The notes: generated by a model from the sequence alone, not told the origin. Counted from the first letter of the stretch, positions 52,420 to 62,066 are shown. The stretch: 64,000 nucleotides of DNA from Candidatus Thermokryptus mobilis (GCF_900070205.1 NZ_FAOO01000003.1:103170-167169); one strand, 5' to 3'. Translations and numbers: made by a program.

Positions 52420-53868
52420 TTAATTTTTTATGTTTTCCTGTGTTTTTGATTTCTCCTCGTATTCGGCGATGATTTTATCTTTTACCTTCATTAGATATTC
52501 AAAAGCTGCGTCGTGCTCGTTTGGAATTATACCTTCAAGGATTGCTTCCTCAATTGCTTTCTTTAATCGACCGACCAGTGGTCCTGGCTTTAACCCGAGC
52601 GCTTGCATTATTTCATTTCCATCTACAGGGGATTTAAAAGCCCTTAATCTGTCTTTTTCCTCAACTTCTTTAATTTTCCTCACGACGATGTCATAGTTTC
52701 TGGAGTATTCCTCAACTAATTTTGGATTTCTTGTTGTTATATCTGCTCTGCAAAGTTTTATTAAATCGTCAAGGTCTTCCCCGGCTTGAACGATCAATCT
52801 TCTTATTGCGGAATCAGTTACACTTTCATCAACCAAAGCCATTGGGCGAAGATGTAGTCGGACGAGTTTTTCAACATATTTTGATTTTTCAATTGGCAAT
52901 TTTAATCTGCGGAAAATTTGCCGAACCATTTTTGCACCAAGAATATCATGCCCGTAGAATGTCCAACCGACACCTTCTTTAAATGCTTTCGTCTTGGGTT
53001 TAGCTATATCATGAAATAAGCCCGCAAGCCTAAGCCAAACATCATCTGTAACCTTAGCAAGGTTATCAACAACTTGACAAGTATGTTGAAATACATCTTT
53101 GTGGTGATAGTCCGTCCTTTGCTCCGTTCCTTCAAGTTCTGCAACCTCAGGTAGAATGATTTTCATTAAACTTGTCTCCTGAAGCAATTTTAATCCGATT
53201 GAGGGTTTTTTCGCCTGCATAATTTTCAAAAATTCATCCGTTATCCTCTCCTGTGAAACGATTTCAATCCGTTCTTTCATCTTTTTTATCGCTTCAAGGG
53301 TTCTTTCTTCTATCTTGAATTCAAGTTGCGTCGCAAATCTGATAGCTCTTAACATTCTGAGTGGGTCGTCGTCAAATGTTTTCTCCGGGTCAAGTGGTGT
53401 TTTGATGATTTTATCAACAAGGTCTCGTCTCCCGTTAAATGGGTCAATTATTTTTCCGAAGTCATCTTGATTTATTGAAATTGCTATAGCATTTATCGTG
53501 AAATCGCGCCTTGCGAGGTCATCATCAAGCGTTCCATCTTCAACTATCGGTTTTCTTGAATCCCTTCGGTAACTTTCCTTTCTTGCGCCGACGAATTCAA
53601 TTTTTCTATCCTCAAGCATTATCATCGCAGTTCTAAAATTCTCGTAAACAGTTACCCTTTTCCCAAATTTCTTCCCAACTATCCTTGCAAATTTAATCCC
53701 CTCTCCGATCACAAGAAAATCAACATCTTTAACCTCCTTCCCAAGGAGCAGGTCCCTTACATATCCCCCAACGACATAAACTTCAAAATTATTTTCGTCA
53801 GCAATACTTCCAACCTTCTTAACAATTTCATCATTTATTTGAATTTTTTCAGCGAAAATTTCCAGCAT
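52420..53868 (-). CDS. cca: CCA-adding/poly(A) polymerase-family nucleotidyltransferase with HD domain
   Basis: 482 residues: nucleotidyltransferase motif GGYVRDLLLGKEVKDVDFLVIG, RRDFTINAIAI, and DDPLRMLRAIRFATQLEFKIE; then an HD phosphohydrolase domain with LAGLFHDIAKPKT and RLHLRPMAL. Both tRNAs here lack an encoded CCA, so the enzyme is needed. The HD part may give 2',3'-cyclic phosphodiesterase activity as in E. coli. Confidence 0.93.
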   Translation of the reverse strand: MLEIFAEKIQINDEIVKKVGSIADENNFEVYVVGGYVRDLLLGKEVKDVDFLVIGEGIKFARIVGKKFGKRVTVYENFRTAMIMLEDRKIEFVGARKESYRRDSRKPIVEDGTLDDDLARRDFTINAIAISINQDDFGKIIDPFNGRRDLVDKIIKTPLDPEKTFDDDPLRMLRAIRFATQLEFKIEERTLEAIKKMKERIEIVSQERITDEFLKIMQAKKPSIGLKLLQETSLMKIILPEVAELEGTEQRTDYHHKDVFQHTCQVVDNLAKVTDDVWLRLAGLFHDIAKPKTKAFKEGVGWTFYGHDILGAKMVRQIFRRLKLPIEKSKYVEKLVRLHLRPMALVDESVTDSAIRRLIVQAGEDLDDLIKLCRADITTRNPKLVEEYSRNYDIVVRKIKEVEEKDRLRAFKSPVDGNEIMQALGLKPGPLVGRLKKAIEEAILEGIIPNEHDAAFEYLMKVKDKIIAEYEEKSKTQENIKN

Positions 53869-53889
53869 CTTCGGAACTTAAATTTTGTT

Positions 53890-54909
53890 TTAAATTGTGT
53901 CATGAAGTGACATCTTGCTTCGCACGATTTCCTGTTGTTTTTCTATCTCATCTATAATTTTGAACGCTACTTCAAGGGCACGTTTGCCATCCTCGGCTGA
54001 AACACCGGGGGCTTTGTCATATAGAATTGATTCAATAAATGAAACGAGCTCCGCTTCAATTGGGTTGATATTTTTGACGCTTGGTTGCTCGTAGATGATT
54101 TTTTTCGGTTTCGTTCCAAGCTCAATTTTCCCTAGTAAAAAAGTTGGGTTGACTTTTTCTTCATCTCCAACTATGCGAAATATCTCCGATATTCCCTGCA
54201 TAAAATCAATAGAAATATAAGCGTTGCGCTGAAAGATCCTCATCTTTCTCTCATTTTTCCTTGAAATTCTACTCGCTGTTATGTTTGCAATGCAACCATT
54301 TTCAAATTCAATCCTCGCATTAGCTATATCTATTGAATCGGATATCACAGCCACACCGCTTGCTTTGATCTCTTTTATCTTGCTTTTCACAAGATTTAAA
54401 ACAATATCAATGTCGTGAATCATCAAGTCAAGGATTACAGCAACATCAGCTCCTCTCCCTTTGAATTGAGCAAGACGATGCACTTCAATGAACACGGGTT
54501 GAAGTTCGTAGTTTTCAAGCGAGAGCAAAGCTGGGTTAAATCTTTCAACATGCCCAACTTGAACCTTTAAATTTTTCTCATTTGAAACCTTTATTATCTC
54601 TTCCGCTCCTTCAACTTTGTCTGTTATCGGCTTTTCTATAAATGTGTGAATTCCTTTGGACAAGCATTGAATTGCAATTTGATGGTGAGTTGTCGTTGGT
54701 GTCGCAATCACAACCGCTTTTACATTGTTGAGCAAATCGTCAAGCCTTTTAAAACTTTTAACGCCAACTTCTCTTGCTACTTCATCTGCCCTTTGTTGAT
54801 TTATATCGTATACACCAACTAAATTTGCTTTATCTATCTTTGATAAAATCCTTGCGTGTATGCTTCCAAGATAACCAACACCTATTACTCCAATATCAAC
54901 TTTATCCAT
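53890..54909 (-). CDS. Gfo/Idh/MocA-family oxidoreductase
   Basis: 340 residues from ATG 54909 (MDKVDIGVIGVGYLGSIHARIL); a TTG 30 bases earlier would overlap the preceding gene. NAD(P)-binding N-terminus, then catalytic EKPITDKVEGA and RGADVAVILDLMIHDIDIVLNLV. It resembles UDP-GlcNAc 3-dehydrogenase-type members linked to lipid A, but no lpx genes are adjacent, so substrate is uncertain. Confidence 0.88.
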   Translation of the reverse strand: MDKVDIGVIGVGYLGSIHARILSKIDKANLVGVYDINQQRADEVAREVGVKSFKRLDDLLNNVKAVVIATPTTTHHQIAIQCLSKGIHTFIEKPITDKVEGAEEIIKVSNEKNLKVQVGHVERFNPALLSLENYELQPVFIEVHRLAQFKGRGADVAVILDLMIHDIDIVLNLVKSKIKEIKASGVAVISDSIDIANARIEFENGCIANITASRISRKNERKMRIFQRNAYISIDFMQGISEIFRIVGDEEKVNPTFLLGKIELGTKPKKIIYEQPSVKNINPIEAELVSFIESILYDKAPGVSAEDGKRALEVAFKIIDEIEKQQEIVRSKMSLHDTI

Positions 54910-54913
54910 AGTT

Positions 54914-56179
54914 TTAACCCTCAATTTTTGCAAAGCCAACTATTCTATCAAAACCGCCAAAGTTTGGGTCTCGGTAATAAACAACGATTTGATATAAATT
55001 CACTGTCTTCCAGTCGCTACCTTCAAGCTCAATCCAATCAAGAACCACAACATCATTTTTAGCTTTATTAAAATAACCGATGACATATTGATAATCATAA
55101 ACACCACGCTTTAACCATTTTCTGATGAAGTAATAATTCCTTAAAGCATCATATTTTAGCATATCGTCAATTGTCGGTTTCCAATTATTGAAACAGCCGA
55201 CGATGTAAATGTCTCCTTTCAATTTCTTTCCCACCTCTGCATCAATCTCAAGCCGAAACATCACTTCAAGATATTCCGAATACATGCCCTCATCAACAAT
55301 CATACACCCGCCGTTCATATCTTGTTCACCTTGCCAAAATTTTCTGACCTTATCAACTCCACCAATTGGAATCACAAGTTGTCCGTTCGGATAAATTTTT
55401 TCGCTTCTTAAATCAATTTGTCTGTATTCATTCCCAGGTAAAATGTTCCAAATTTTGAAAATCCTTGAACTTGAAGGGAAACCGCTTACAAATGTATATT
55501 TTTTTCTCTCGTTGAAATCAACGCGATAAGGGTAGTAAATTTTCCAGTTCTCATAGATATCAACAGCTGTGATGTAATACCAGTTTAATGAATCAGGTAT
55601 TTCAACCTCAATGTCAATTTCATTGACATAGTTTTTCACATTTGCTTCCTCGCCGAGTAAAACTTTGTTCAAATTTGCCTTGATGTTTGTAATTTGATCA
55701 ACCACTATAAATCTTCCAGTTGCGTAAACGGTTGTGTCAGTTCTTTTGTCGTAGATTTCAAAGATATAATTCCCAGAATACGGGAATTGCACGATGTTAT
55801 CGTTGTCAGGGAAAATGTTTTTAAAATGAAAATTATACCCTCTTATTCCTTTCTCTGCTGTTGTGTAATTTAAAAAAAGCGTTTTGCTATGAAAGAAACT
55901 TTGAACAAATATATTTTCGGTCTTACGCCAGTTCCTATCGCAGTGGTAAAAACGTATTCCAAGGTCTGGAACTTTTTGGCATCTCACATCAAATTCAATT
56001 ATTATGTAATCATTAACGGTATTTGGCTCGCCGTTCCAAAGCGTATCATATCTTATGATTATCGGCGGATATATTTCTCCTTCGTAGCTGTAAACTCTCA
56101 ATCCTTTTATTTCAATTTCATCTCGGGCAAGTGAAAAATTAGCGAAGAAAAAATATAAAATCAAAAAGAGCCATAACAT
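54914..56179 (-). CDS. DUF5103 (type IX secretion plug-like) protein
   Basis: 421 residues with signal peptide (to about residue 18). The body follows DUF5103: YPPIIIRYDTLW, IIEFDVRC...IRFYHCDRNWRKTENIFVQSFF, FPYSGNYIFEIYD, RFIVVD. The end has an E-set-like region (IVGCFNNWKPTIDDMLKYD). In Bacteroidota the family is tied to type IX secretion translocons as a periplasmic plug. No SprA is in the window, so the tie rests on family knowledge. Confidence 0.82.
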   Translation of the reverse strand: MLWLFLILYFFFANFSLARDEIEIKGLRVYSYEGEIYPPIIIRYDTLWNGEPNTVNDYIIIEFDVRCQKVPDLGIRFYHCDRNWRKTENIFVQSFFHSKTLFLNYTTAEKGIRGYNFHFKNIFPDNDNIVQFPYSGNYIFEIYDKRTDTTVYATGRFIVVDQITNIKANLNKVLLGEEANVKNYVNEIDIEVEIPDSLNWYYITAVDIYENWKIYYPYRVDFNERKKYTFVSGFPSSSRIFKIWNILPGNEYRQIDLRSEKIYPNGQLVIPIGGVDKVRKFWQGEQDMNGGCMIVDEGMYSEYLEVMFRLEIDAEVGKKLKGDIYIVGCFNNWKPTIDDMLKYDALRNYYFIRKWLKRGVYDYQYVIGYFNKAKNDVVVLDWIELEGSDWKTVNLYQIVVYYRDPNFGGFDRIVGFAKIEG

Positions 56180-56180
56180 G

Positions 56181-56900
56181 TCAATCGCTCACCTCATTTT
56201 TAAAGATCAAATAATTTAAAACTTTTTTAAGCTCCTCAATAGAATTTACGGTAATGTCTGGCTTCATATCCATTACCTTTTCCTTCGCAAGCGAATCCCA
56301 AAGCGCGGATATAACTTTAACCTTGGCTTCCCTTGCAGCTTTTACATCGCTTGTGGCATCACCGATGAGGATTGCTTCGTCAGGGGAGAGATTTAAAATT
56401 TCAAGTATCTTCTTTATCCCTTCGCCTGAGGGTTTGTGTGACTTAACATCATCACCGGTGATTATGATATCAAAAAATTTTTCAAGGTCAAGCTTTTTCA
56501 AAGTTATTGAAGTTGTGACCCTGCCTTTTCCAGTAAAAATTGCGAGCTTCAAACCAGCCATTTTCAAAGATGAAAGCAAATCCCTTATCCCCTCATATTC
56601 CCTTGCTTTGTGGTGGTTCATCTCATAGTAAGAATAAAACTCCTTGGTTGCTTCCCTGATGAATTCCTCGCTTTTAATTTTATCATCGCCGTATAATATG
56701 ATAAGTTTTCTTATCCCTCCTTCTTCTGGGGGACCAAAAAACTCATTGGCTATTTCCTCAGGCGTAAAAACTTTACCGGTATATTTCCTTGAGATGTAAT
56801 TAAACGTCTCAAAAATTAATTCATTTGTTTGTGCGATTGTCCCGTCAAGGTCAAAGATTACACACTTGATTTTCAATCTTGAAGAAAAATTTGTTTTCAA
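56181..56900 (-). CDS. HAD-family phosphatase (phosphoglycolate phosphatase-like)
   Basis: 239 residues: nucleophile VIFDLDGTIAQTNELI, cap helices, KLAIFTGKGRV, ITGDDVKSHKPSGEGI and VLIGDATSDVKAAREA. The start overlaps the upstream eRF1-like gene by four bases. Nearby glcDF makes 2-phosphoglycolate hydrolysis attractive, as it would supply glycolate, but this is inference. Confidence 0.88.
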   Translation of the reverse strand: MKTNFSSRLKIKCVIFDLDGTIAQTNELIFETFNYISRKYTGKVFTPEEIANEFFGPPEEGGIRKLIILYGDDKIKSEEFIREATKEFYSYYEMNHHKAREYEGIRDLLSSLKMAGLKLAIFTGKGRVTTSITLKKLDLEKFFDIIITGDDVKSHKPSGEGIKKILEILNLSPDEAILIGDATSDVKAAREAKVKVISALWDSLAKEKVMDMKPDITVNSIEELKKVLNYLIFKNEVSD

Positions 56901-58051
56901 ATCGTTGTTTTTGTAACGCCCTTATGTCTTAAAATCGCTCCAACACCTTCTTGATTTAATTCTTTTGAGTAAAATATCGGATAAATTTCAATGTTTGTCT
57001 CACTTGCCACATCAATTATCTTGAGCATTATGTTCTGCGTCCTTATGAGATTAACACCACATCTCGGGCATTTATCGTCTTTTAAGGCGAGGTAGTTACA
57101 AGATGGGCAGTATTTCCCAGAATATGAAAAGTCAAGGTTAAAAACCAGCTTGCTCACATTTGATTCATTTAAAGCCCTTATCGTGTCTTTAATGCCTATC
57201 ACAGCCATTTCCGATGTTTTTGATCTTGCATGTGTTTTAATCTGGTCAATCACTTTTTCCTCCTCTTGGATCTGTAACTTAATTTCAAGTTCAAGCGATT
57301 TTCTTAAAATGTCGCTATCTTTTGCATCTATCGGGAGGTTAAAAGAACCTCGGTAAATTTTTTTTAGATATGGATGAAGTTGTTCAACAAATAAATTTAT
57401 GTCCTCCTGTTTCCCACCGATGAGGAGAAGATCAAATTTTTCACTTTGATAAATTTCAAGTAGTTTCTCGGAAATTTTTTTGTAGTGTTCTATTATCTTG
57501 TTCTCTTTATACTCCGTCACCCTTGACTCATCAAACCCGTGATAACCGGCAATTTTAATCTTCTTCGGCGTCTCGTTGTAGATTTCACTGGTTAAGGTGA
57601 TTTCATTTCCAAGTATTGTGAAAATTTTTGCCTTTCTATGATCAAATATGGTGGTGCATATTTTATGATTCCTTGACGTTATCAAAAGCAAAGGTCTGAT
57701 GTATGGGGATCTGTCAATCATAAATAAATTCGGGGGTGAAACAGTCAGTTCATAAACTTGCCAAAATTTTTCCTTTGCGCACGAGAAGATAGCCAAACCC
57801 TTATTTTTGACGATGTCAAGATTTTGAGATATGTAGTTTTCCATCTTTTTTATATCCTCAAGGACATCTTTGAATTCTTTTTCATTCTCCAGTTCTATTT
57901 TCTTCTCCTTGATGAGGTCTTTGAAGATGACCTCAATTTGCTTCTTTGAAAATTTGCTTCCATCAGTGTTAAGATAGAGAGAAGAGACGAAGCAGTTTTG
58001 GGGTTTGTAGTTTTTGAGTTCTTTCAGCCGTTTCTCTAAGTTGATCAGCAT
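56897..58051 (-). CDS. eRF1/Vms1-like bacterial release-factor-superfamily protein
   Basis: About 384 residues from ATG 58051, chosen because ACGGAGG lies seven bases upstream; a longer reading to 58234 runs inside the rhomboid gene. Domain 2-like RNase-H fold: CTTIFDHRKAKIFTI, IAGYHGFDESRVTEYKENKIIEHYKKI. Where eRF1 has GGQ the loop has YHGFDESR. L7Ae-like domain: EMAVIGIKDTIRALNESNVSKLVFN, then a zinc ribbon CPSC...CPRC. Related bacterial proteins (baeRF) are little studied; a ribosome rescue or tRNA-processing role is plausible. Confidence 0.78.
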   Translation of the reverse strand: MLINLEKRLKELKNYKPQNCFVSSLYLNTDGSKFSKKQIEVIFKDLIKEKKIELENEKEFKDVLEDIKKMENYISQNLDIVKNKGLAIFSCAKEKFWQVYELTVSPPNLFMIDRSPYIRPLLLITSRNHKICTTIFDHRKAKIFTILGNEITLTSEIYNETPKKIKIAGYHGFDESRVTEYKENKIIEHYKKISEKLLEIYQSEKFDLLLIGGKQEDINLFVEQLHPYLKKIYRGSFNLPIDAKDSDILRKSLELEIKLQIQEEEKVIDQIKTHARSKTSEMAVIGIKDTIRALNESNVSKLVFNLDFSYSGKYCPSCNYLALKDDKCPRCGVNLIRTQNIMLKIIDVASETNIEIYPIFYSKELNQEGVGAILRHKGVTKTTI

Positions 58052-58080
58052 TGATGACCTCCGTTTTGAGTTTTTATTTT

Positions 58081-58764
58081 TTAATCCCATCTTCTTCTCC
58101 TGGCGAAAACAAACGAAAGCAACAGCCCAGCTATAAACCCGCCAATATGTGCCCACCAAGCAACCCCTCCAGTTGCAGCATAAGTTGCAGCGCCAAGTGA
58201 AGCAATGCCATTGAAAAACTGAAGTATGAACCAAAAGCCAAGAAATACAAAAGCAGAAACCTCAATCAAATCAAAAAAGAAGAAAATGGGAATTAAAGTT
58301 ATAACCCTTGAATGGGGAAATAAAATAAAGTAGGCGCCAAGGACTCCGGAAATTGCACCGCTTGCACCAACAGCTGGGATCTCAGAGTGTGGGTTAGTAT
58401 AGACATGAGCTAATCCTGCAAATATCCCGCAAAGCAAATAGAATAACAAAAACTTAAAATGTCCCATCCTGTCTTCAACATTATCTCCGAAGACCCAAAG
58501 ATAAATCATATTTCCGATTAAGTGCATCCATCCACCGTGCAGAAACATTGAGGTGATGAAAGGGAAGTATATAATTAAGAATGGAGCGTCCGACTCCTTT
58601 AATTCAAAATATGTTGCTGGGACAACCCCAAAAATGTCAAAAAATTCTGAAAGCCCCTCGCCAAGTGAAATTTCAAAGAAAAAAATTAAAACATTCAACA
58701 CGATTAAACTTACAGTGACGATTGGGTACGTCCTTGATGGTATTGTATCTTTAAGCGGTATCAA
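58081..58764 (-). CDS. Rhomboid intramembrane serine protease
   Basis: 227 residues, about six membrane segments. HGGWMHLIGN (76-85), catalytic Ser135 in VGASGAISG and His206 in WAHIGGF. GxxxG and the WR-like loop are typical. Start is TTG 58764, overlapping glcF by 14 bases. Substrates unknown; the next gene encodes the eRF1-like protein. Confidence 0.9.
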   Translation of the reverse strand: MIPLKDTIPSRTYPIVTVSLIVLNVLIFFFEISLGEGLSEFFDIFGVVPATYFELKESDAPFLIIYFPFITSMFLHGGWMHLIGNMIYLWVFGDNVEDRMGHFKFLLFYLLCGIFAGLAHVYTNPHSEIPAVGASGAISGVLGAYFILFPHSRVITLIPIFFFFDLIEVSAFVFLGFWFILQFFNGIASLGAATYAATGGVAWWAHIGGFIAGLLLSFVFARRRRWD

Positions 58765-60037
58765 TCTTTTCCTCCGTTAATTTTTTTGACATTTTATAAG
58801 CAAGGTTCAAAAGCGATACAGGATGCATAACTTTTATATTTTTCCCCGCTTTCCTTAAGCCATATTCAATTTGTGCATGACAGCCAGGATTTGCCGTAAG
58901 AACGATCTCGGCGCCAGTTTTAAGGATGTTTTCAATTTTCCTTTCCAAGAATTTCATTGAATCATCAAACCTTAAAATGTTGTAAATCCCAGCGCTACCA
59001 CAACACCAACTTGATTCGTTCAGTTCAACGAAATTTATTCCGTCAATTGATTTTATTATTTCCCTTGGTTGCAAAGTTATTTTTTGAGAGTGTGCGAGAT
59101 GACAAGCGTCGTGATAAGTCACTTTGAAATTCAATTCAGCGTTTGGCTTTTTGAATCCGATTTCATAAAGAAACTCATTTATATCTTTTGTCAGCCTACT
59201 TATATTTTCGGCTTTCTCTTTTAAAAGTTTATCATCGCTGAATATTTCCCTGTATTCTTTCATAAACGCTCCACATCCAGCTGAATTTATCACTATCGCA
59301 TCAAGTTCATATTTTGAAAATTCAATTATATTTTTCCTTGCCAATTTCTTCGCCATTTCAATGTCCCCATAATGTGCCATAACAGAGCCACAGCAAACCT
59401 GTTTTTTTGGAATGTAAACCTCGCAATCGTTCTCAAGTAGCGCTTCAATCGTGTCAATGTTCACATCCGAATACATCACATTCATAAAGCAACCCGTTAG
59501 AAATCCAACTCTATACTTGGCTTTGCCGTTTGGTCTTATACGCTCGGGTAAAATTTCATCTGAAAATTTATTTGAGATTTTTGGGGCAAGTTCCTCAATT
59601 TGCCTCAAGCTTTCTGGTAGCAAGTTATGAAGCTTGGACTGAAACTTGCTCTGATAAAATCTCACTGCTTTTGCAAAAAACTTGAAAATTGAGTTTGAGG
59701 CAAATATGAACCTAAATACAAGTTTCTTCAACATCGCTTGCTTGTCTTTCCCTGATAGAAAAATTTTAACTCTGGCTGATTCAACTATTCTTCCATATTT
59801 AACCCCAGCTGGACAGATAGTTTGACACGCTTGACAATCAAGACAAAAATACATCTCTTCAATAAAATCATCAGTGATAGGTAAATTTCCATCTTCAACT
59901 TCTTTAACGAGGCGGATTCTACCTCTTGGTGACGATTTTTCATTTAATGTTAAGTTATATGTCGGACAAACTGGTAGGCACATCCCGCAGTGCATGCATT
60001 GAATTATAAGTTCAGATGGGATTTTTATGTTAAGCAT
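58751..60037 (-). CDS. glcF: Glycolate oxidase iron-sulfur subunit
   Basis: 428 residues. Two [4Fe-4S] motifs: CMHCGMCLPVCPTY and CLDCQACQTICPAGV. Two CCG domains with CCGSVMAHYG and CCGSAGIYNI. It passes electrons from the flavoprotein GlcD (encoded upstream, 18 bases away) to the quinone pool. D-lactate dehydrogenase complexes have the same layout, so glycolate versus lactate is open. Confidence 0.9.
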   Translation of the reverse strand: MLNIKIPSELIIQCMHCGMCLPVCPTYNLTLNEKSSPRGRIRLVKEVEDGNLPITDDFIEEMYFCLDCQACQTICPAGVKYGRIVESARVKIFLSGKDKQAMLKKLVFRFIFASNSIFKFFAKAVRFYQSKFQSKLHNLLPESLRQIEELAPKISNKFSDEILPERIRPNGKAKYRVGFLTGCFMNVMYSDVNIDTIEALLENDCEVYIPKKQVCCGSVMAHYGDIEMAKKLARKNIIEFSKYELDAIVINSAGCGAFMKEYREIFSDDKLLKEKAENISRLTKDINEFLYEIGFKKPNAELNFKVTYHDACHLAHSQKITLQPREIIKSIDGINFVELNESSWCCGSAGIYNILRFDDSMKFLERKIENILKTGAEIVLTANPGCHAQIEYGLRKAGKNIKVMHPVSLLNLAYKMSKKLTEEKIDTA

Positions 60038-60055
60038 AAAATTTCCCGTTTTATT

Positions 60056-61504
60056 TCAAATCCATAGACCGCCGAATTTTTCAATTTCTTCCCTTGAATT
60101 TGGAAGGCGACCTTCACATCTTGGTTTAAAATCAAAAATTTTCCCCGGGTTTAAAACTCCTTTCGGGTCAAGGACTTCCTTTATTTTCCGCATGAAATCA
60201 ATTGTGGCTGAGTTAAATTGTTTCGGTAAAAACTTTTTCTTCGCAAGCCCAATCCCGTGTTCTCCAGTTATTGTCCCACCAAGTTTTATAGCGAAGTCAA
60301 AAATTTCATCAAACGCCATCTCAACCCTTTTCATCTCATCTTTATCCCTTTCATCTGTCAAGGCGGTCGGGTGCAGATTCCCATCCCCAGCGTGACCAAA
60401 ATTTCCTATAATTATCCCATATTTTTTTGCTATTTCTTGAATCTTTTCAACCATTTCTGGAACACAGCTTCTTGGAACGGTTGCATCTTCAAGTATCGTC
60501 GTCGGTTTTATCCTTGCAAGGGCAGCAAAAGCTGAGCGCCTTGCGGTTTTAAGTTTTAGCGCTTCACCTTCTGTCATCGCTACTTTAAAATCTGTTGAAC
60601 GGTTAACTTTGCAAATTTTTTCTATTTTTTCCGCTTCCTCTTGAACCTGTGCCGGATGACCATCAACTTCAATTAAAAGTAAAGCCCCAGCTTCTGTCGG
60701 AAGCCCAAGATGTGCATAATCTTCAACGCATTTTATCGTTGTATTATCAAGAAATTCAAGCGTTGCTGGGGTTATATGGTTTGCAATGATTGATGAAACA
60801 GCTTTACCAGCGTCTTTTATAGAGTTGAAAAAGGCAAGCATGGTCTTTGATGCCTGAGGTTTTGGGATGAGTTTAAGCAAAATCTTTGTGAAAATTGCCA
60901 GTGTTCCCTCTGAACCGATTAAGACATCTTTAAGGTTATATCCCGCGACATCTTTAACATTTTTACCGCCGACATTTATTATTTCACCTGTTGGTAGAAC
61001 AGCTTCAATTCCTAAGACATAATTTTTCGTCACGCCATATTTTAGACCCCTTAAACCGCCGGCGTTTTCAGCAACATTTCCGCCAATTGTTGATATAGTC
61101 ATACTCCCGGGATCAGGTGGATAAAAAAGCCCTAATTTCTCAACCTCTTGATGAAGTTGAGCTGTTATTACACCGGGTTCAACCAATGCTGTCAGATTTT
61201 CGGTATCAATTTCAATTATCTTCCTCCATCTGTTCATTAACAAAACGATTGAATTCGGGACGGGCACAACTCCACCGCTAAGTCCTGTCCCTGATCCACG
61301 CGGTATCACAGCAAAACCCTCTTCATTTGCAAGTTTTAAAATTTCAGATACCTGCTCAACATTTGATGGGATTACAACAGCATCAGGTAAACTTGAAAAT
61401 GTTGGGGTGGCATCGTATGAATAAGCAATCCTGTTTTCAATTGATGTCAAAACATCTTTCCTTCCGACTATCTCCTCAAGACGATGTATAACTTTCGCAT
61501 CCAT
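60056..61504 (-). CDS. glcD: FAD-binding glycolate/D-lactate oxidase subunit
   Basis: 482 residues: FAD-binding-4 domain (VIPRGSGTGLSGGVVPVPNSIVLLMNR, PDPGSMTISTIGGNVAENAGGLRGLKYG), and C-terminal domain with HAGDGNLHPT and TGEHGIGLAKK. First gene of a unit with glcF and probably the rhomboid and following genes. A good promoter lies upstream. Confidence 0.93.
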   Translation of the reverse strand: MDAKVIHRLEEIVGRKDVLTSIENRIAYSYDATPTFSSLPDAVVIPSNVEQVSEILKLANEEGFAVIPRGSGTGLSGGVVPVPNSIVLLMNRWRKIIEIDTENLTALVEPGVITAQLHQEVEKLGLFYPPDPGSMTISTIGGNVAENAGGLRGLKYGVTKNYVLGIEAVLPTGEIINVGGKNVKDVAGYNLKDVLIGSEGTLAIFTKILLKLIPKPQASKTMLAFFNSIKDAGKAVSSIIANHITPATLEFLDNTTIKCVEDYAHLGLPTEAGALLLIEVDGHPAQVQEEAEKIEKICKVNRSTDFKVAMTEGEALKLKTARRSAFAALARIKPTTILEDATVPRSCVPEMVEKIQEIAKKYGIIIGNFGHAGDGNLHPTALTDERDKDEMKRVEMAFDEIFDFAIKLGGTITGEHGIGLAKKKFLPKQFNSATIDFMRKIKEVLDPKGVLNPGKIFDFKPRCEGRLPNSREEIEKFGGLWI

Positions 61505-61531
61505 TGCTCTTTCAAATTTTTTCTACATTTA

Positions 61532-61560
61532 AAGATAATTAAGCGAACTTGAAATGTCAA
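61532..61560 (-). promoter_or_regulatory. Promoter of the glcD operon
   Basis: Minus strand: TTGACA (61560-61555), 17 bases, TATCTT (61537-61532), 28 bases before the glcD ATG. Confidence 0.65.
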
Positions 61561-61575
61561 GTTGAACTTAATGGC

Positions 61576-61604
61576 TTGATAAATTTTCCTTTTCGTTGTA
61601 TATT
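61576..61604 (+). promoter_or_regulatory. Promoter of the PEGA-protein unit
   Basis: TTGATA (61576-61581), 17 bases, TATATT (61599-61604), divergent from the glcD promoter and 34 bases before ATG 61638. Confidence 0.5.
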
Positions 61605-61637
61605 TCCATTGAACATAAAAACTTTCGCTGTGTTTTT

Positions 61638-62066
61638 ATGCGTAAAATTATTTTGTTTGCCTTTTTAATCCCAATTTTAGCGCACTCGCAAGACACAACT
61701 ATCGCAACACTAATCATTGAGACGGAGCCAAAGGAAGCGATCGTCATCATTAACGGAAAAGTTTACGGACTTACGCCAGCGAATTTTAAATTGCCATTCG
61801 GAAGTTATCAGATTAAATTGGTGAAAGAAGGATATTATGAGACGAGTTTTGAAATTGATGTCCAAAAAAGTGAAGTCATAGTGAAGAAATTCAAACTTGA
61901 AGAGACCCCGGAGACGAAAGCCGTTAGAGAATATAGGAAAAGGTTACTTTGGAAGGGGAACTTAACTTATCTTGGTTCAACTTTGACAGTCGCATCAATT
62001 GGCATCGCAGTTGCACTTCATATAAAGTCAGAGAGCGTCTATGAGAAGTATCGCTGCAGCGGTTGA
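61638..62066 (+). CDS. PEGA-domain protein, N-terminal part before a frameshift
   Basis: 142 residues from ATG 61638 with a signal peptide (RKIILFAFLIPILAHSQ). A PEGA unit follows: TLIIETEPKEAIVIINGKVYGLTPANFKLPFGSYQIKLVKEGY. Then a charged stretch and one membrane segment (TYLGSTLTVASIGIAVAL). The frame ends early at TGA 62064-62066 after YEKYRCSG. An extra base near 62055 (CGC T GCAGCG) explains this: without it the reading YEKYRAAVEIEKI continues into the next frame. Starting at 61596 (TTG) would put 14 unlikely residues before the signal. Confidence 0.8.
   Translation: MRKIILFAFLIPILAHSQDTTIATLIIETEPKEAIVIINGKVYGLTPANFKLPFGSYQIKLVKEGYYETSFEIDVQKSEVIVKKFKLEETPETKAVREYRKRLLWKGNLTYLGSTLTVASIGIAVALHIKSESVYEKYRCSG

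Noticed and set aside
58052-58234. 61-residue N-terminal extension of the eRF1-like protein
   Set aside because: Runs inside the rhomboid gene in another frame; ATG 58051 has a strong ribosome binding site.
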